A stretch of 64,000 nt of DNA from an uncultured Collinsella sp. (GTDB lineage: Bacteria > Actinomycetota > Coriobacteriia > Coriobacteriales > Coriobacteriaceae): the NCBI GenBank assembly GCA_900541855.1, contig UQLD01000002.1, positions 1-64,000 of the forward strand. Reading direction: 5' to 3'. Position 1 is the first letter of the stretch, and every line of letters begins with the position of its first letter. The notes under the pieces were generated by a model, which ran no database searches, was not told the DNA's origin, and worked only from the letters and a program-made list of their open reading frames with translations. Of the stretch, positions 32,551-42,400 are shown piece by piece. The position numbers and the translations under genes are program-made.

Positions 32551-34218
32551 TTAGAACAGGCCGGTGATGTTGCCGTCGTTGTCGACGTCGATGTTTTCGG
32601 CCGCGGGGATCTTGGGCAGGCCCGGCATGGTCAGAACGCTGCCAGTCAGTGCGACCACAAAGTGGGCGCCGGCAGAAACCTTGAGCTCACGCACCGTGAT
32701 GCGGAAGTTCTCGGGAGCGCCCAGGGCCTTGGCGTTGTCGCTAAAGCTGTACTGCGTCTTGGCGACGCACACCGGCAGGTTGCCAAAGCCGTTCTCGCGC
32801 AGCTCGGCGAGCTGGCGCTTGGCGGCCGGCGTAAAGTCGACGCCGTCGGCGCGGTAGACCTTGGTGGCAATGGCCTCGAGAGCGTCGGCCACATCGGCAC
32901 CGTCCTCATAGGCAAACTTAAACTCACTCGGCTGCTCAATCAGACGCATGACCTCATCGGCCAGCTCGAGCGCGCCCTCGCCGCCCTTGGCCCAGACCTC
33001 GGAAAGCTTAACGTTGACGCCGAGCTTCTGGCACTCGGACTCGATGAGCGCAAGCTCGGCCTCGGTGTCCGTCGGAAAGCGGTTGATGGCGACCACGCAG
33101 GGCAGACCATAAACGTTCTGGATGTTGTCGACGTGACGCAGCAGGTTGGGCATGCCAGCCTTGAGTGCCTCGAGGTTCTCCTCGTTGAGGTCGGCTTTGG
33201 CGACGCCACCGTTGTACTTCAGCGCACGAGCGGTCGCGACGATCACGACGGCGCTGGGGCGAACGCCCGTCATGCGGCACTTGATATCGAGGAACTTCTC
33301 GGCGCCCAGGTCGGCGCCAAAGCCGGCCTCGGTAATGGCAACATCGCCAAAGCGCATCGCCATACGCGTGGCCATGATAGAGTTGCAGCCGTGGGCAATG
33401 TTGGCGAAGGGACCGCCGTGGACAAACGCGGGCGTGCCCTCGAGCGTTTGCACCAGATTGGGCTTGAGCGCGTCCTTAAGCAACGCGGCCATGGCACCCT
33501 GGGCCTTGAGGTCGCGGGCACGGACGGGCTCGCCGGCATAGCTGTAGCCGACAACGATCTCGCCCAAGCGCTCCTTAAGATCGTTGATGCTCGTGGACAG
33601 GCACAGGATTGCCATGACCTCGGAGGCGACGGTGATATCGAAGCCGTCCTCGCGCGGCACGCCCTGGGCCTTACCGCCAATGCCGTCGATGACGTGGCGC
33701 AGCTGACGGTCGTTCATATCGACGACGCGCTTCCAAGTGATGCGCTTAACGTCAATACCGAGCTGATTGCCCTGCTGGATGTGGTTATCTAGCATGGCGG
33801 CCAGTAGGTTGTTGGCGGCACCGATGGCATGGAAGTCGCCGGTAAAGTGCAGGTTGATATCCTCCATGGGGATGACCTGAGCCCAGCCGCCGCCGGCAGC
33901 ACCGCCCTTAACGCCAAAGACGGGGCCGAGCGAAGGCTCGCGCAGGGCAACGGCACTCTTGACGCCGCGACGACGCAGGCCGTCGGCCAGACCGATGGTC
34001 GTGGTGGTCTTGCCCTCGCCCGCGGGCGTTGGGTTGATAGCGGTCACGAGGACGAGCTTGGCCTGGTGATCAGTCGGCTCGTTGAGCAGTGAATAGTCGA
34101 CCTTAGCCTTGTCGAAGCCGTACGGAATAAGGTGCTTAACGTCGACGCCGGCGTTCTTGGCCACCTCGGTAATAGGCAGTGGCGTGACAGAACGTGCGAT
34201 TTCGATGTCAGTAGGCAT
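32551..34218 (-). CDS. fhs: Formate-tetrahydrofolate ligase
   Basis: Fhs makes 10-formyl-THF from formate, THF and ATP. The 555-residue protein matches the family length and carries LVLVTAINPTPAGEGKTTTT (ATP loop, about residue 52), REPSLGPVFGVKGGAAGGG, INLHFTGDFHAI, and FGDVAITEAGFGADLGAEKF. The start at 34218 (MPTDIEIAR) has AAAGGA upstream; further in-frame codons do not. It lies downstream of ruvB but has a 145-bp gap and so probably its own promoter. With FchA and FolD encoded about 10 kb away, the cell can turn formate into methylene-THF, as acetogens and many anaerobes do for biosynthesis. Confidence 0.97.
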   Translation of the reverse strand: MPTDIEIARSVTPLPITEVAKNAGVDVKHLIPYGFDKAKVDYSLLNEPTDHQAKLVLVTAINPTPAGEGKTTTTIGLADGLRRRGVKSAVALREPSLGPVFGVKGGAAGGGWAQVIPMEDINLHFTGDFHAIGAANNLLAAMLDNHIQQGNQLGIDVKRITWKRVVDMNDRQLRHVIDGIGGKAQGVPREDGFDITVASEVMAILCLSTSINDLKERLGEIVVGYSYAGEPVRARDLKAQGAMAALLKDALKPNLVQTLEGTPAFVHGGPFANIAHGCNSIMATRMAMRFGDVAITEAGFGADLGAEKFLDIKCRMTGVRPSAVVIVATARALKYNGGVAKADLNEENLEALKAGMPNLLRHVDNIQNVYGLPCVVAINRFPTDTEAELALIESECQKLGVNVKLSEVWAKGGEGALELADEVMRLIEQPSEFKFAYEDGADVADALEAIATKVYRADGVDFTPAAKRQLAELRENGFGNLPVCVAKTQYSFSDNAKALGAPENFRITVRELKVSAGAHFVVALTGSVLTMPGLPKIPAAENIDVDNDGNITGLF

Positions 34219-34362
34219 GGGCGGTCCTTTCGTTACCGAATGAGAAAAAGACCAATTCAGCATAGCACGGGCGCGCAATAGTAAAACGCCCATAACCGAT
34301 GAACGGCGATATGTTTACCCGATGCCCAGCGATAGCCCAACAGCCCGCCAAAACAAAGCGCC

Positions 34363-35430
34363 CTAAACGGTAGGTTCAATCCCCAGGTGCTCAAAGGTGC
34401 GAAGGGTTGCCTGACGGCCCTGCGGCGTACGAATCATCAACCCGCACTGCAGCAAATAGGGCTCATAGACATCCTCGAGCGTGCCCGGGTCCTCGCCCAC
34501 CGCACTGGCAAGGGTCGTCAGGCCTACAGCACGGCCGGAGAACGTCTTGGCAAGCGTCTCCAAGATACGAATATCCATCCAGTCCAGACCGAGCTCGTCG
34601 ATCTCGAAGAACTCGAGCGCCTGGCGGCAGATATCGAGCTCGATAGGGCCGCTGCCACGCACCTGTGCGTAATCGCGCACGCGCTTGAGAAGGCGGTTGG
34701 CAAGACGTGGCGTGCCGCGCGAACGCGAGCCGATCTCGAGTGCACTGGGATGGTCGATCGTCACGCCCAGGATAGTCGCCGAGCGCGTCACAATCTGCGC
34801 GAGCTCCTCGACCGTGTAGTAATCCAGGCGATACGAAATGCCAAAGCGGTCGCGCAACGGGCCGGTCAACATGCCTGAGCGGGTCGTTGCCGCTACCAGC
34901 GTAAACTTGGGAATATCCAGGCGAATCGAGCGCGCCGCCGGACCCTTGCCAATCACGATATCGAGGGCAAAGTCCTCCATCGCGGGGTACAGGACCTCCT
35001 CGACCGAACGGTTGAGGCGGTGGATCTCGTCGATAAACAGCACATCACCCGGCTGCAAGTTAGTAAGGATGGCCGCCAGGTCGCCCGTGCGCGCGATGGC
35101 AGGGCCACTCGTGGTCTTGATCTGAGCGCCCAGCTCGTTGGCGATAACGGTGGCCAGCGTGGTCTTGCCCAGGCCCGGAGGACCCGAGAAGATCACGTGG
35201 TCGAGCGTCTCGCCACGGCTCTGCGCCGCTTCGATCAACACGCGCAGGCTCTGCTTGATGTGCTCCTGACCACAGTAATCGTCCAGGCGCTGGGGGCGCA
35301 AAGTGCGGTCGACATCGAGGTCCTCGGCCGTCAGCTCCGAGCCCACCATGCGCTCGCCGTGCGCCATGGATGCCGCCGGCGAGTTGCCGGGCGTCGCCCA
35401 CAGGTCCTGAGAGTCATCGGCTTCCCACAT
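34363..35430 (-). CDS. ruvB: Holliday junction branch-migration helicase RuvB
   Basis: RuvB is the AAA+ motor that drives branch migration of Holliday junctions with RuvA. The 355-residue protein has RPQRLDDYCGQEHIKQSL, Walker A SGPPGLGKTTLA (about residue 85), Walker B LFIDEIHRLNRSVEE, sensor AATTRSGMLTGPLRDRFG and the C-terminal winged-helix region (GLDWMDIRILETLAKTFSGR). The ATG at 35430 overlaps the ruvA stop as TGATG, so translation is coupled. Third gene of a ruvC-ruvA-ruvB operon. Confidence 0.97.
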   Translation of the reverse strand: MWEADDSQDLWATPGNSPAASMAHGERMVGSELTAEDLDVDRTLRPQRLDDYCGQEHIKQSLRVLIEAAQSRGETLDHVIFSGPPGLGKTTLATVIANELGAQIKTTSGPAIARTGDLAAILTNLQPGDVLFIDEIHRLNRSVEEVLYPAMEDFALDIVIGKGPAARSIRLDIPKFTLVAATTRSGMLTGPLRDRFGISYRLDYYTVEELAQIVTRSATILGVTIDHPSALEIGSRSRGTPRLANRLLKRVRDYAQVRGSGPIELDICRQALEFFEIDELGLDWMDIRILETLAKTFSGRAVGLTTLASAVGEDPGTLEDVYEPYLLQCGLMIRTPQGRQATLRTFEHLGIEPTV

Positions 35431-36050
35431 CACGCGTCCATTCCGAGTCGCTTAAGCGCCGCGCCGAGCAGATCCTCGACACGCATATTCTGCCCATCAT
35501 ACCCGCTCAGGGCAACATCGGTCTCCTGCAGGCTAAAGCCCATGGAAAGGAGCGCCGCACGGGCATCATCGATCGCCGAAGGAGCGGCGGCGGGAACCGG
35601 CATCGCAACCTGGCCGGGAATCACGTCGACCGGCACAAAGCCCTTATCCTTGGCAAAGGTGCTCTTGAGTTCCAGGATCAGGCGCTGAGCTGTCTTTTTG
35701 CCCACACCGGGTACCTTGGCCATGCCCTTGTCGTCCTCGGCCATCACCAGCGAATACAGCTGCCCCACGGTATAGGTGGAAAGCACGGCGAGCGCCAGGC
35801 GCGGGCCAACGCCCGAAACGGACACGAGCCGGTCGAACATCGTGCGCTCATCCTTTGAGGAAAAACCGAAAAGTGTCATGGCGTCCTCGCGCACCTGCAT
35901 ACGCGTGTAGAGGCGGACCTCGCCGCCGGGCGTCGGCAACGTGGCCGCAGTGCTGCCCGAGATGCCGAGCTCAAAGCCAACGCCCGACACATCGACGACA
36001 GCAGAGCTCATCGTGGCCTCGACAAGCGTTCCGTGGAGCTGGGAAATCAT
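35430..36050 (-). CDS. ruvA: Holliday junction DNA-binding protein RuvA
   Basis: RuvA binds four-way junctions as a tetramer and loads RuvB. The 206-residue protein has the N-terminal OB-fold (MISQLHGTLVEATMSSAVVD), two helix-hairpin-helix motifs (VSGVGPRLALAVLS and VPGVGKKTAQRLILELK), a flexible linker (PGQVAMPVPAAAPS) and the C-terminal RuvB-binding three-helix domain. Its ATG at 36050 overlaps the ruvC stop as TGATG; longer starts run antisense-like sequence and are rejected. Middle gene of ruvCAB. Confidence 0.97.
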   Translation of the reverse strand: MISQLHGTLVEATMSSAVVDVSGVGFELGISGSTAATLPTPGGEVRLYTRMQVREDAMTLFGFSSKDERTMFDRLVSVSGVGPRLALAVLSTYTVGQLYSLVMAEDDKGMAKVPGVGKKTAQRLILELKSTFAKDKGFVPVDVIPGQVAMPVPAAAPSAIDDARAALLSMGFSLQETDVALSGYDGQNMRVEDLLGAALKRLGMDA

Positions 36051-36571
36051 CAGTATCCGGTTCCTCTCTGTTGATAGAACTCGCCACCGGTGAGGGCGCG
36101 GGTGCGGCTGAGGTTTACGTGGCAGATGGCGCAGGCCAGGGCATCGGCGGCATGGTCGGGATGCGGGTCGTGATCGAGCTGTGTGAGTGTGCGTACCATG
36201 TAGGCGACCTGCCGCTTGTCCGCGGCGCCAGTGCCCACCACAGCCTGTTTGATCTGCATGGGCGTGTACTCGCCAATCTCGAGCGCGCATTCCGAAAGTG
36301 CGACGAGTGCAGCACCGCGGGCATGCGCCGTGGGGATGGCCGAACGAACGTTGGCGCCAAAGTAGATGCTCTCGACAGCAGCCGTGTCGGGTCGATAACG
36401 CTCAACGACATCCTTAAGGTCATGGGCGATATGCGACAGGCGCACCGCGAGCGGACTTCCGGCACTGGTCTCGATGCAGCCATAGGCACGGCAGCGAACC
36501 TCGCCACGCCGCTCCTCGATAATCCCCCAACCCGTATGAGCCAAACCGGGGTCAATGCCCAAGATAACCAA
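36050..36571 (-). CDS. ruvC: Crossover junction endodeoxyribonuclease RuvC
   Basis: RuvC cuts Holliday junctions symmetrically. The 173-residue protein has the acidic catalytic residues in their usual contexts: ILGIDPGLAHTGWG (Asp near residue 6), VESIYFGANVRSA (Glu), and HPDHAADALACAICH (Asp pair). A TTG at 36571 is taken as start because GGGGAGGT precedes it by 4-5 nt; upstream codons would add an atypical MWRGEVG tail. First gene of the ruvCAB operon; the promoter should lie in 36572-36700. Confidence 0.94.
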   Translation of the reverse strand: MVILGIDPGLAHTGWGIIEERRGEVRCRAYGCIETSAGSPLAVRLSHIAHDLKDVVERYRPDTAAVESIYFGANVRSAIPTAHARGAALVALSECALEIGEYTPMQIKQAVVGTGAADKRQVAYMVRTLTQLDHDPHPDHAADALACAICHVNLSRTRALTGGEFYQQRGTGY

Positions 36572-36707
36572 GCCGACCTCCCCTCGCCACAAGCACAGCG
36601 CAAGACAAGGCCCCGCGCATCATTCACGAACGTCTGTTCTAGAATAACACAACGCTAGCCCTATAAGTCAGCCGAGATCGAATTGTAGGTTGAGTATACG
36701 CAAGCGA

Positions 36708-36805
36708 GCGCCCGCCAGAGCGAGCAAGGTGCCTTGAAAGAGGAGGGCATTGACCTGGCGGTCATGTCCGACGATTGAAAGGCAGATTGCCGCTCTGGCG
36801 GGCGC
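36708..36805. repeat. 98-bp element bounded by a perfect 15-bp inverted repeat
   Basis: GCGCCCGCCAGAGCG (36708-36722) and its exact complement (36791-36805) enclose 68 nt that contain smaller stems (AAGGTGCCTT; GACCTGGCGGTC). It lies between ruvC and the NAD-synthetase-like gene. It could be a structured RNA or a miniature repeat. On the minus strand a short frame (MTARSMPSSFKAPC...) runs through it, but it has no RBS and I do not count it as a gene. Confidence 0.55.
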
Positions 36806-36813
36806 GCAGCGAC

Positions 36814-38799
36814 CTAGTTCTGAGAGAAGAACGGAAATTGTCGGGGATCAACCGGCGGATGCGGCATCGGGCCACCCTGGGGCCCACCCTGCGGGCCACC
36901 CTGGCCGCCCATCATCTTATCGATGGCGTCCTGAACCTCGCCCTCGAACTTTTTCATTCCCTCGTGTAAACGACGCTGACCGTCCTCAGAGCGCAGCTCC
37001 TCCATTTGCTCGGGCGAAATACCCAGTAGCTCGCCCAGCACGCCCATCATCTCGTTTCGCACGCGCTCGCTCGTATCCTCGTCAGCAAAACGGCGCACCT
37101 CGGCGCGCGCCAGCGAATCGACCGTCATACGCTCCTTGCCGTTAAGCCCCAGGTCGGACCACGCGAGCATATACGGCCAGGCACGCTCGGCAAACGAACG
37201 GGCCGAGACGATCGGCGCCATCGGCAACATGCGGCGGGCAGCCTCACCCTGTCGAACGAGCATCAGCAGCAGCGAGCAGGCCTCAGGCTTGCCAGCGGCC
37301 ATCGGGATGTCGTCGAAAGATCGATTGCGGTCCACGTGCGCCTCGAGCGCGCCATCGACCTCACCCGGCTCAAGCCCGCCGAGCAGCTGTGCCGCACGAT
37401 CGAGCATATCGACCGGACCGTCGAGCGTCGAGAGCGCCTGCGCCAGCACGCGCTCCATACAATCTTCCACTGCGTTGAGCGTCACGAGCTCTTGGGGCAC
37501 CACGGCAGACGTGCGGTTGCGCACACGCGCCACAAACTCAAGCGTCGACAGGTACACATCGCCAAAGGGCGCAAAGTCGCCCTGGTAGCCGCCGCAAAGC
37601 GCCGGCGCCGCCAGCGCGTACTCGGTTTTGGACAGCGGGCTCAGCGCCATCGCACCCAGCTCGAGCGCCGTATCCTCCAGCATCAGGCCCAGCGTGCGCG
37701 AGCGCAGGCGCTCGGCATCGCCCGCCGACACGTCGCGATCGAGCACGCGCGCCGCATCCGGTGCATCGCGCTCGACGGTGCGAATGTGCAGACGCTCGGC
37801 GATGGCGCGGACGGCGGCACAGCGGGCAGCCTCGGCTTCTTCCTGCGCCGGCGTAAAGATACGGTTGCGCCCCAGCACCAGGCCAATCACATTGCGCGGG
37901 CCCAGAGCGTCGACGGCCAGCGCCGCCAGCAGGGACGACGGCAAGTCACCCTCGAGTGCCACCACAGCACGCGACGCACCGTGGGCTCGGGCGTTGTCGC
38001 GCACGGCGAGCACCAGCGCCTGCCACAGCCACTCCTCGGAACGGAACTCGGGCAGTTCGTGATCCTCCAGGGCATCGAGCATCACGCCGCGCTGAATCTC
38101 CTGAACCAGCAGGCTCTCCTCAAAGCACGGCGCCTGGGCCACCACGCGACCGCAGTCGTCGAGCACAAACGAACCGCCGGTATACACCGACTCGTCATAG
38201 GCACCGACCGGCGCCATGCAGGCAAACCACACGCTGCGCTTGGAGGCGACCTTGCGGTAGGCGCCGCTGCGAACGGCGGCAATGGCAGCAGTCTCGCGGT
38301 CGGTCATGTCAAACGCGTTGAATTGGAAATACGCAATGAGGTCAACACCGGTCGGCAACATCTCGAGTTCGCGGTCCAAGTCAAAAATTACGGCGATGCG
38401 CACGCCGTCCACGTCGAACACCGGCGGCGCCCAACGCGTGTCGTTGTTCTCGCCACGCTGCAAGGCAATGCTCGAACGCGCCGGCACCACATGACCGTCC
38501 TTGAGCATCATGTAGTCGAGCAGCGGTTGGCCCTCAAACGAAACCGCCGCGGGCACGATGCAGATCATGTCAAGCTCCTGGATACGCTCGGCGACACCAG
38601 TCAAGCCGGCAAGCATGTCGTGCTCAAAGTCGGCAGCGCCCACCAGGCCACCGGGCATGGCGCCCATAAAGAGCGGAGCCGGAACGCACAGCACGCGCGC
38701 CCCGCGCTCGTGGGCCAGACGAGCCTGGTCCTCAATGCGGCCGCAAATGCCCTCAATATCACCCAGGCGCATATCGATCTGTGCAAGCGCGAGCTTCAT
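36814..38799 (-). CDS. NAD synthetase-like protein with degenerate active sites
   Basis: Glutamine-dependent NAD synthetases join an N-terminal nitrilase (glutaminase) domain to a C-terminal ATP-pyrophosphatase domain. This 661-residue protein has that architecture: MKLALAQIDMRLGDIEG opening, a second domain starting near 265, and PLSKTEYALA...YQGDFAPFGDVY like the NadE C-terminal part. But the nitrilase Glu-Lys-Cys triad is not visible (VPAPLFM where PELF is expected, PARSSIAL at the Lys site, AVIFDLD at the Cys site), and the synthetase SGGxDS loop reads LEGDLPSS. It therefore looks like a pseudoenzyme. It ends with a GGPQGGPQGG repeat and a helical tail (about 560-620). The start at 38799 has GAAAGGG upstream. 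Confidence 0.72.
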   Translation of the reverse strand: MKLALAQIDMRLGDIEGICGRIEDQARLAHERGARVLCVPAPLFMGAMPGGLVGAADFEHDMLAGLTGVAERIQELDMICIVPAAVSFEGQPLLDYMMLKDGHVVPARSSIALQRGENNDTRWAPPVFDVDGVRIAVIFDLDRELEMLPTGVDLIAYFQFNAFDMTDRETAAIAAVRSGAYRKVASKRSVWFACMAPVGAYDESVYTGGSFVLDDCGRVVAQAPCFEESLLVQEIQRGVMLDALEDHELPEFRSEEWLWQALVLAVRDNARAHGASRAVVALEGDLPSSLLAALAVDALGPRNVIGLVLGRNRIFTPAQEEAEAARCAAVRAIAERLHIRTVERDAPDAARVLDRDVSAGDAERLRSRTLGLMLEDTALELGAMALSPLSKTEYALAAPALCGGYQGDFAPFGDVYLSTLEFVARVRNRTSAVVPQELVTLNAVEDCMERVLAQALSTLDGPVDMLDRAAQLLGGLEPGEVDGALEAHVDRNRSFDDIPMAAGKPEACSLLLMLVRQGEAARRMLPMAPIVSARSFAERAWPYMLAWSDLGLNGKERMTVDSLARAEVRRFADEDTSERVRNEMMGVLGELLGISPEQMEELRSEDGQRRLHEGMKKFEGEVQDAIDKMMGGQGGPQGGPQGGPMPHPPVDPRQFPFFSQN

Positions 38800-38836
38800 G
38801 GCCCAGCCCTTTCCGTCGTAAACCATCGAAATCGTA

Positions 38837-38870
38837 GTAAAAGCGCCGGCCGCATAATGCAGCCGGCGCT
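38837..38870 (-). terminator. Terminator after the superoxide reductase gene
   Basis: AGCGCCGGC/GCCGGCGCT arms (38842-38850, 38862-38870) followed on the minus strand by TTTTACTA, in the gap before the NAD-synthetase-like gene. Confidence 0.8.
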
Positions 38871-38916
38871 TGCATGTGCATATGCTAGCTATGATACCCC
38901 GAGCGGGGGCGCGCTC

Positions 38917-39279
38917 CTAGAATGTCGCGGACCACAGCCCGTGCAGGTTGCAGTAGGCATAGACGGTACCGGTCTTGGAGCCGCCCGCGAAAAACGTCGC
39001 GGGTTTCATGCCGGGCTCAAGGTAATGGACCTCTAAGCGGCCCTCGGCCTCAAGGGCGATCCACTCAATGTAGTGCTCGGGCAGGCTGGGGTGCTCGACC
39101 GAGCCAACTCGGGCGCGAATCACGTGACCGTCGCGCTCGGTCTCGACAACAGGCACGTGCTTCTCATGCGCCGCGTCCTCAGTGTTTGCGGTCAGCTCCG
39201 TGCAACCGGCAGGGGTCGCAACGTCGTCGCCAAGGGCAGCGATGAGCTTGCCGTCGGGGTCCTTAAAGAATTTCGCCAT
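38917..39279 (-). CDS. Desulfoferrodoxin-like superoxide reductase
   Basis: Superoxide reductase reduces superoxide to peroxide without making oxygen, an anaerobe's defence. The 120-residue protein has the center II iron ligands in order: HEKHVPVVE (His), VEHPSLPEHYIEWIAL (two His) and YCNLHGLW (Cys and His). The four-cysteine desulforedoxin center I is absent or reduced (only one Cys near the N-terminus), so it is of the short neelaredoxin-like type. The ATG at 39279 follows AAAGGAGAA with good spacing; longer in-frame starts lack an RBS. Flanked by SNF2 upstream; probably its own unit, ended by a good terminator. Confidence 0.92.
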   Translation of the reverse strand: MAKFFKDPDGKLIAALGDDVATPAGCTELTANTEDAAHEKHVPVVETERDGHVIRARVGSVEHPSLPEHYIEWIALEAEGRLEVHYLEPGMKPATFFAGGSKTGTVYAYCNLHGLWSATF

Positions 39280-39429
39280 GATGTTCTCCTTTGCTGATGT
39301 GCCAATGTTCTTGATGGTTCTTATGCCCAAAGGCAGACAAACCATCCACGGCATTGCAAATGAACACATAACGAGCGGGGACGATGGGACAGCGCGGGCT
39401 ATCCGCCCTGGCGGCCTCACCCGAGCGGG

Positions 39430-42400
39430 TTAACGCCCGTCGCCGCCGAGCAGCGCCAGAACATCCTCGCGCGTGAACAGTGCCGACGAGATGCCGTCGC
39501 CGCCGAGTACGCTGTTGACCAGGTCGCGCTTAGACTCCTGCATCCGCATAATGCGTTCCTCGATCGTGTCCTTGGCGATGAGCTTGTACACGGTCACGGT
39601 ATGTTGCTGGCCAATACGGTGTGCACGGTCAGTTGCTTGGTCCTGCGCCGCCACGTTCCACCACGGGTCGTAGTGGATGACCACGTCGGCAGCCGTCAGG
39701 TTAAGGCCCACGCCGCCCGCCTTGAGCGAAATCAAAAAGACCGGAACCTCGCCCTCCTGGAACTGCGCGACCATCTTGGCGCGGCTCTCCTTAGACGAAG
39801 CGCCCGTGAGCTTAAAGAAGTCGATGTCCTCCTTGGCCAAGCGCTTACCGATGATATCGAGCATACCCGTAAACTGGCTGAACAACAGGATGCGATGCCC
39901 GCCGTCGAGTGCGCCGTGCACGAGCTCCATGCACGTATCGAGTTTGGCGCTCCCCGCCTTGTAATCCTCGTAGTGCAGACGCGGGTCGCAGCAGATCTGG
40001 CGCAGCTTGGTGAGCTCGGCGAGCACCTTGAGCTTGTCTTTCTTAAACTCGGATGACTCGCGGTGCTGCACCTGTTGGGCGATGCGGTCCTGGTTGGCCA
40101 GGTAGAGCTTGCGCTGCTCGCCGGTAAGCTGCGCCATGACCGTATCCTCGATCTTCTCGGGCAGGTCGGCCACCACGTCTTCCTTGACACGGCGCAGCAC
40201 AAACGGCGACACGAGCGCTTGCAGGCGGGCGGCACTGTCGCCCTCGGCATGCTCGACCGGGCTTTCGAAGCGCTTGGCAAACGACTCGCGCGTGCCAAGT
40301 AGGCCCGGCATCAAAAAGTCGAAGATGCTCCAGAGCTCGGATAGGCGGTTTTCGATGGGCGTGCCCGTCAGGGCAAAGCGCACGCCGGCCGGCAGGCGCT
40401 TGGTGGCACGCGCCACCTGGGTGAGCGGGTTTTTAATGTACTGGGCCTCATCGAGTACCACGCGGGCAAAGTCCTGCTCGACGTACTCGTCGATATCGCG
40501 CCGCATAAGGTCATACGACGTCACGACCACGTTATGCTCGGCCACGCCGGCGATTTGCACGCGACGCTGGGCCTTGGCGCCCACGATGGCGCACACATCG
40601 AGCGACGGGGCGAAGCGCTCCAGCTCGGCAGTCCAGTTGTACACGAGCGACGCAGGGCACACCACAAGCGTGGGCTTAATGTCCCCCGCTTCCACGCGCG
40701 CCAGGATATGCGCGATCATCTGCAGCGTTTTGCCCAGGCCCATGTCGTCGGCCAAGATGCCGCCAAGGCCCAGGTGTTCGAGCGAGCCGAGCCACTGGTA
40801 TCCGTCGACCTGGTAGCCGCGCATCGTTGCCTTGAGCGATGCCGGCACCGTAAAGTCCATCTTGCCGAGCGTATCCAAGCGCTCGACGGTGCGGCGGAAC
40901 GCAGCGTCGCGATCGGCCTCGAGCGCGGGCGTGCGCGCGAGCATGCTATCGACGAACAGGGTGCTCGACGCGGGAAGCGACACGCCGTCGAGCAGGTCAA
41001 CAGCATCGACCCCCAGATCCTCGGCAAGGCCAAACGCGGCTCGGGCACCCTCGTCCAAACGAATGATGTCGCCGGACGTAAGGCGCGCAAACGTCTGGTG
41101 ACGCTTGTAGGAGTCGAGGTAGATGGCAAGGTCTGACGCCGAAAGGCCGCTCGCGCCCAGTTCGACGTCGAGCAGATTGCTCTTGACGGTCGCACGAACC
41201 GAGAGCTTGGGCGCGGGTCGCACCGAAATCTGGCGCAGACGGTCGCTGAGCATGACCTCACCCAGCTCGGACAGGGCGGACAGGCCCTCGGTCAGCAGGC
41301 AGAACAAGCTCTCGTCATCGCGCTCCTCAAACGCCAGACCGCCCTCGTAGAAATCGAAGTACAGGGCCGCCGTGTCCATAACACGAAACTCTGCCACCTC
41401 GTCGCGGGGCGGCACGCCGGGGCGTTGCTCTTCGAAGGGGCTGCCCGGAGCGCCCAGGCTAAAGAGATCTGCCGACCAGTCGCCGTAGGCAACCGTAATT
41501 TTGCAGGTCACAAGCCCATCGTCGACGCCGATCGCCATAGCAAAGCTCGGCTCGGGCGCCACGGTATCGAGCGCGGCGGGCGCGGTAAGGTCGGTATAGT
41601 CGCGCAAAATGGGCAGCGCCATACGACAGAACTCCCCCACCTGGTCGACAGCGATATGGATCGGCGTGCGACAGGGCAGTAAGCGCGATAGGAACGGCGC
41701 CGCATGCTGGGCAAACGCTACATCGGCGCGGCGCGCACGGCGGGTGTCGACCAGATAGGCAACGTCGCCCGAAGCAAAGCAGTATGCATCGGCCGGCAGG
41801 CGTAGATCGTAGCTGCCACCAGCCGCCGGCGCGATTTTGGCGGCAAGGAGCGGTGGGCGCTCAGACAGCGCCTCGTCCTCCCCTTCCGGAGGCATCTCAA
41901 CCGCCACGTCATAGGTGCGATGCGTCGTCGTCCCCCGCGACCAGGCGGGCTCAAAAGAGATGGTCTGGCCGCGCAACAGGTCCAGCACATATACGATGCT
42001 ATGCTCGGACAGCGGCAACTGACGCTCGGCGACAAAACCGCTGCGGGCAAAGTCGTACGACGCCGAACGCGAGCTTGTGATGTCATCGAGATAGGCAACT
42101 GTCGTCAAGACAAGGCTGAGCAGCTTTGTCGACACATCTTCGAAGGCTTCGGGCGTATGGACAAACGTGAGCTTCTTGCCGTACGAGAAGGTGCCGCCGC
42201 GCACGTAGGCATCGGCCATGCCGTCGATATCCTTGACCACGTAGGACACCGAACCGCAGCGAATGCGGAACTCGAGCGCCCAGCTAAAGCGGTCGGCGAA
42301 CAGCGGATTGTAGTACGGCACCAACGAGGGCTCCAACGCCGCTTTGGGGGCGTCGGGACCAACGGCACCGGCAAGCTTGCGGCGCATGCTCGCCAGCTCA

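Noticed and set aside
35430..36290. N-terminally extended RuvA
   Set aside because: The extra 80 residues are an out-of-frame translation of ruvC; the TGATG overlap and the OB-fold opening fix the start at 36050.
36573..36700. Small minus-strand protein within the 98-bp palindromic element
   Set aside because: A short frame beginning MTARSMPSSF is open but has no RBS and overlaps a palindrome; better explained as a repeat or RNA.
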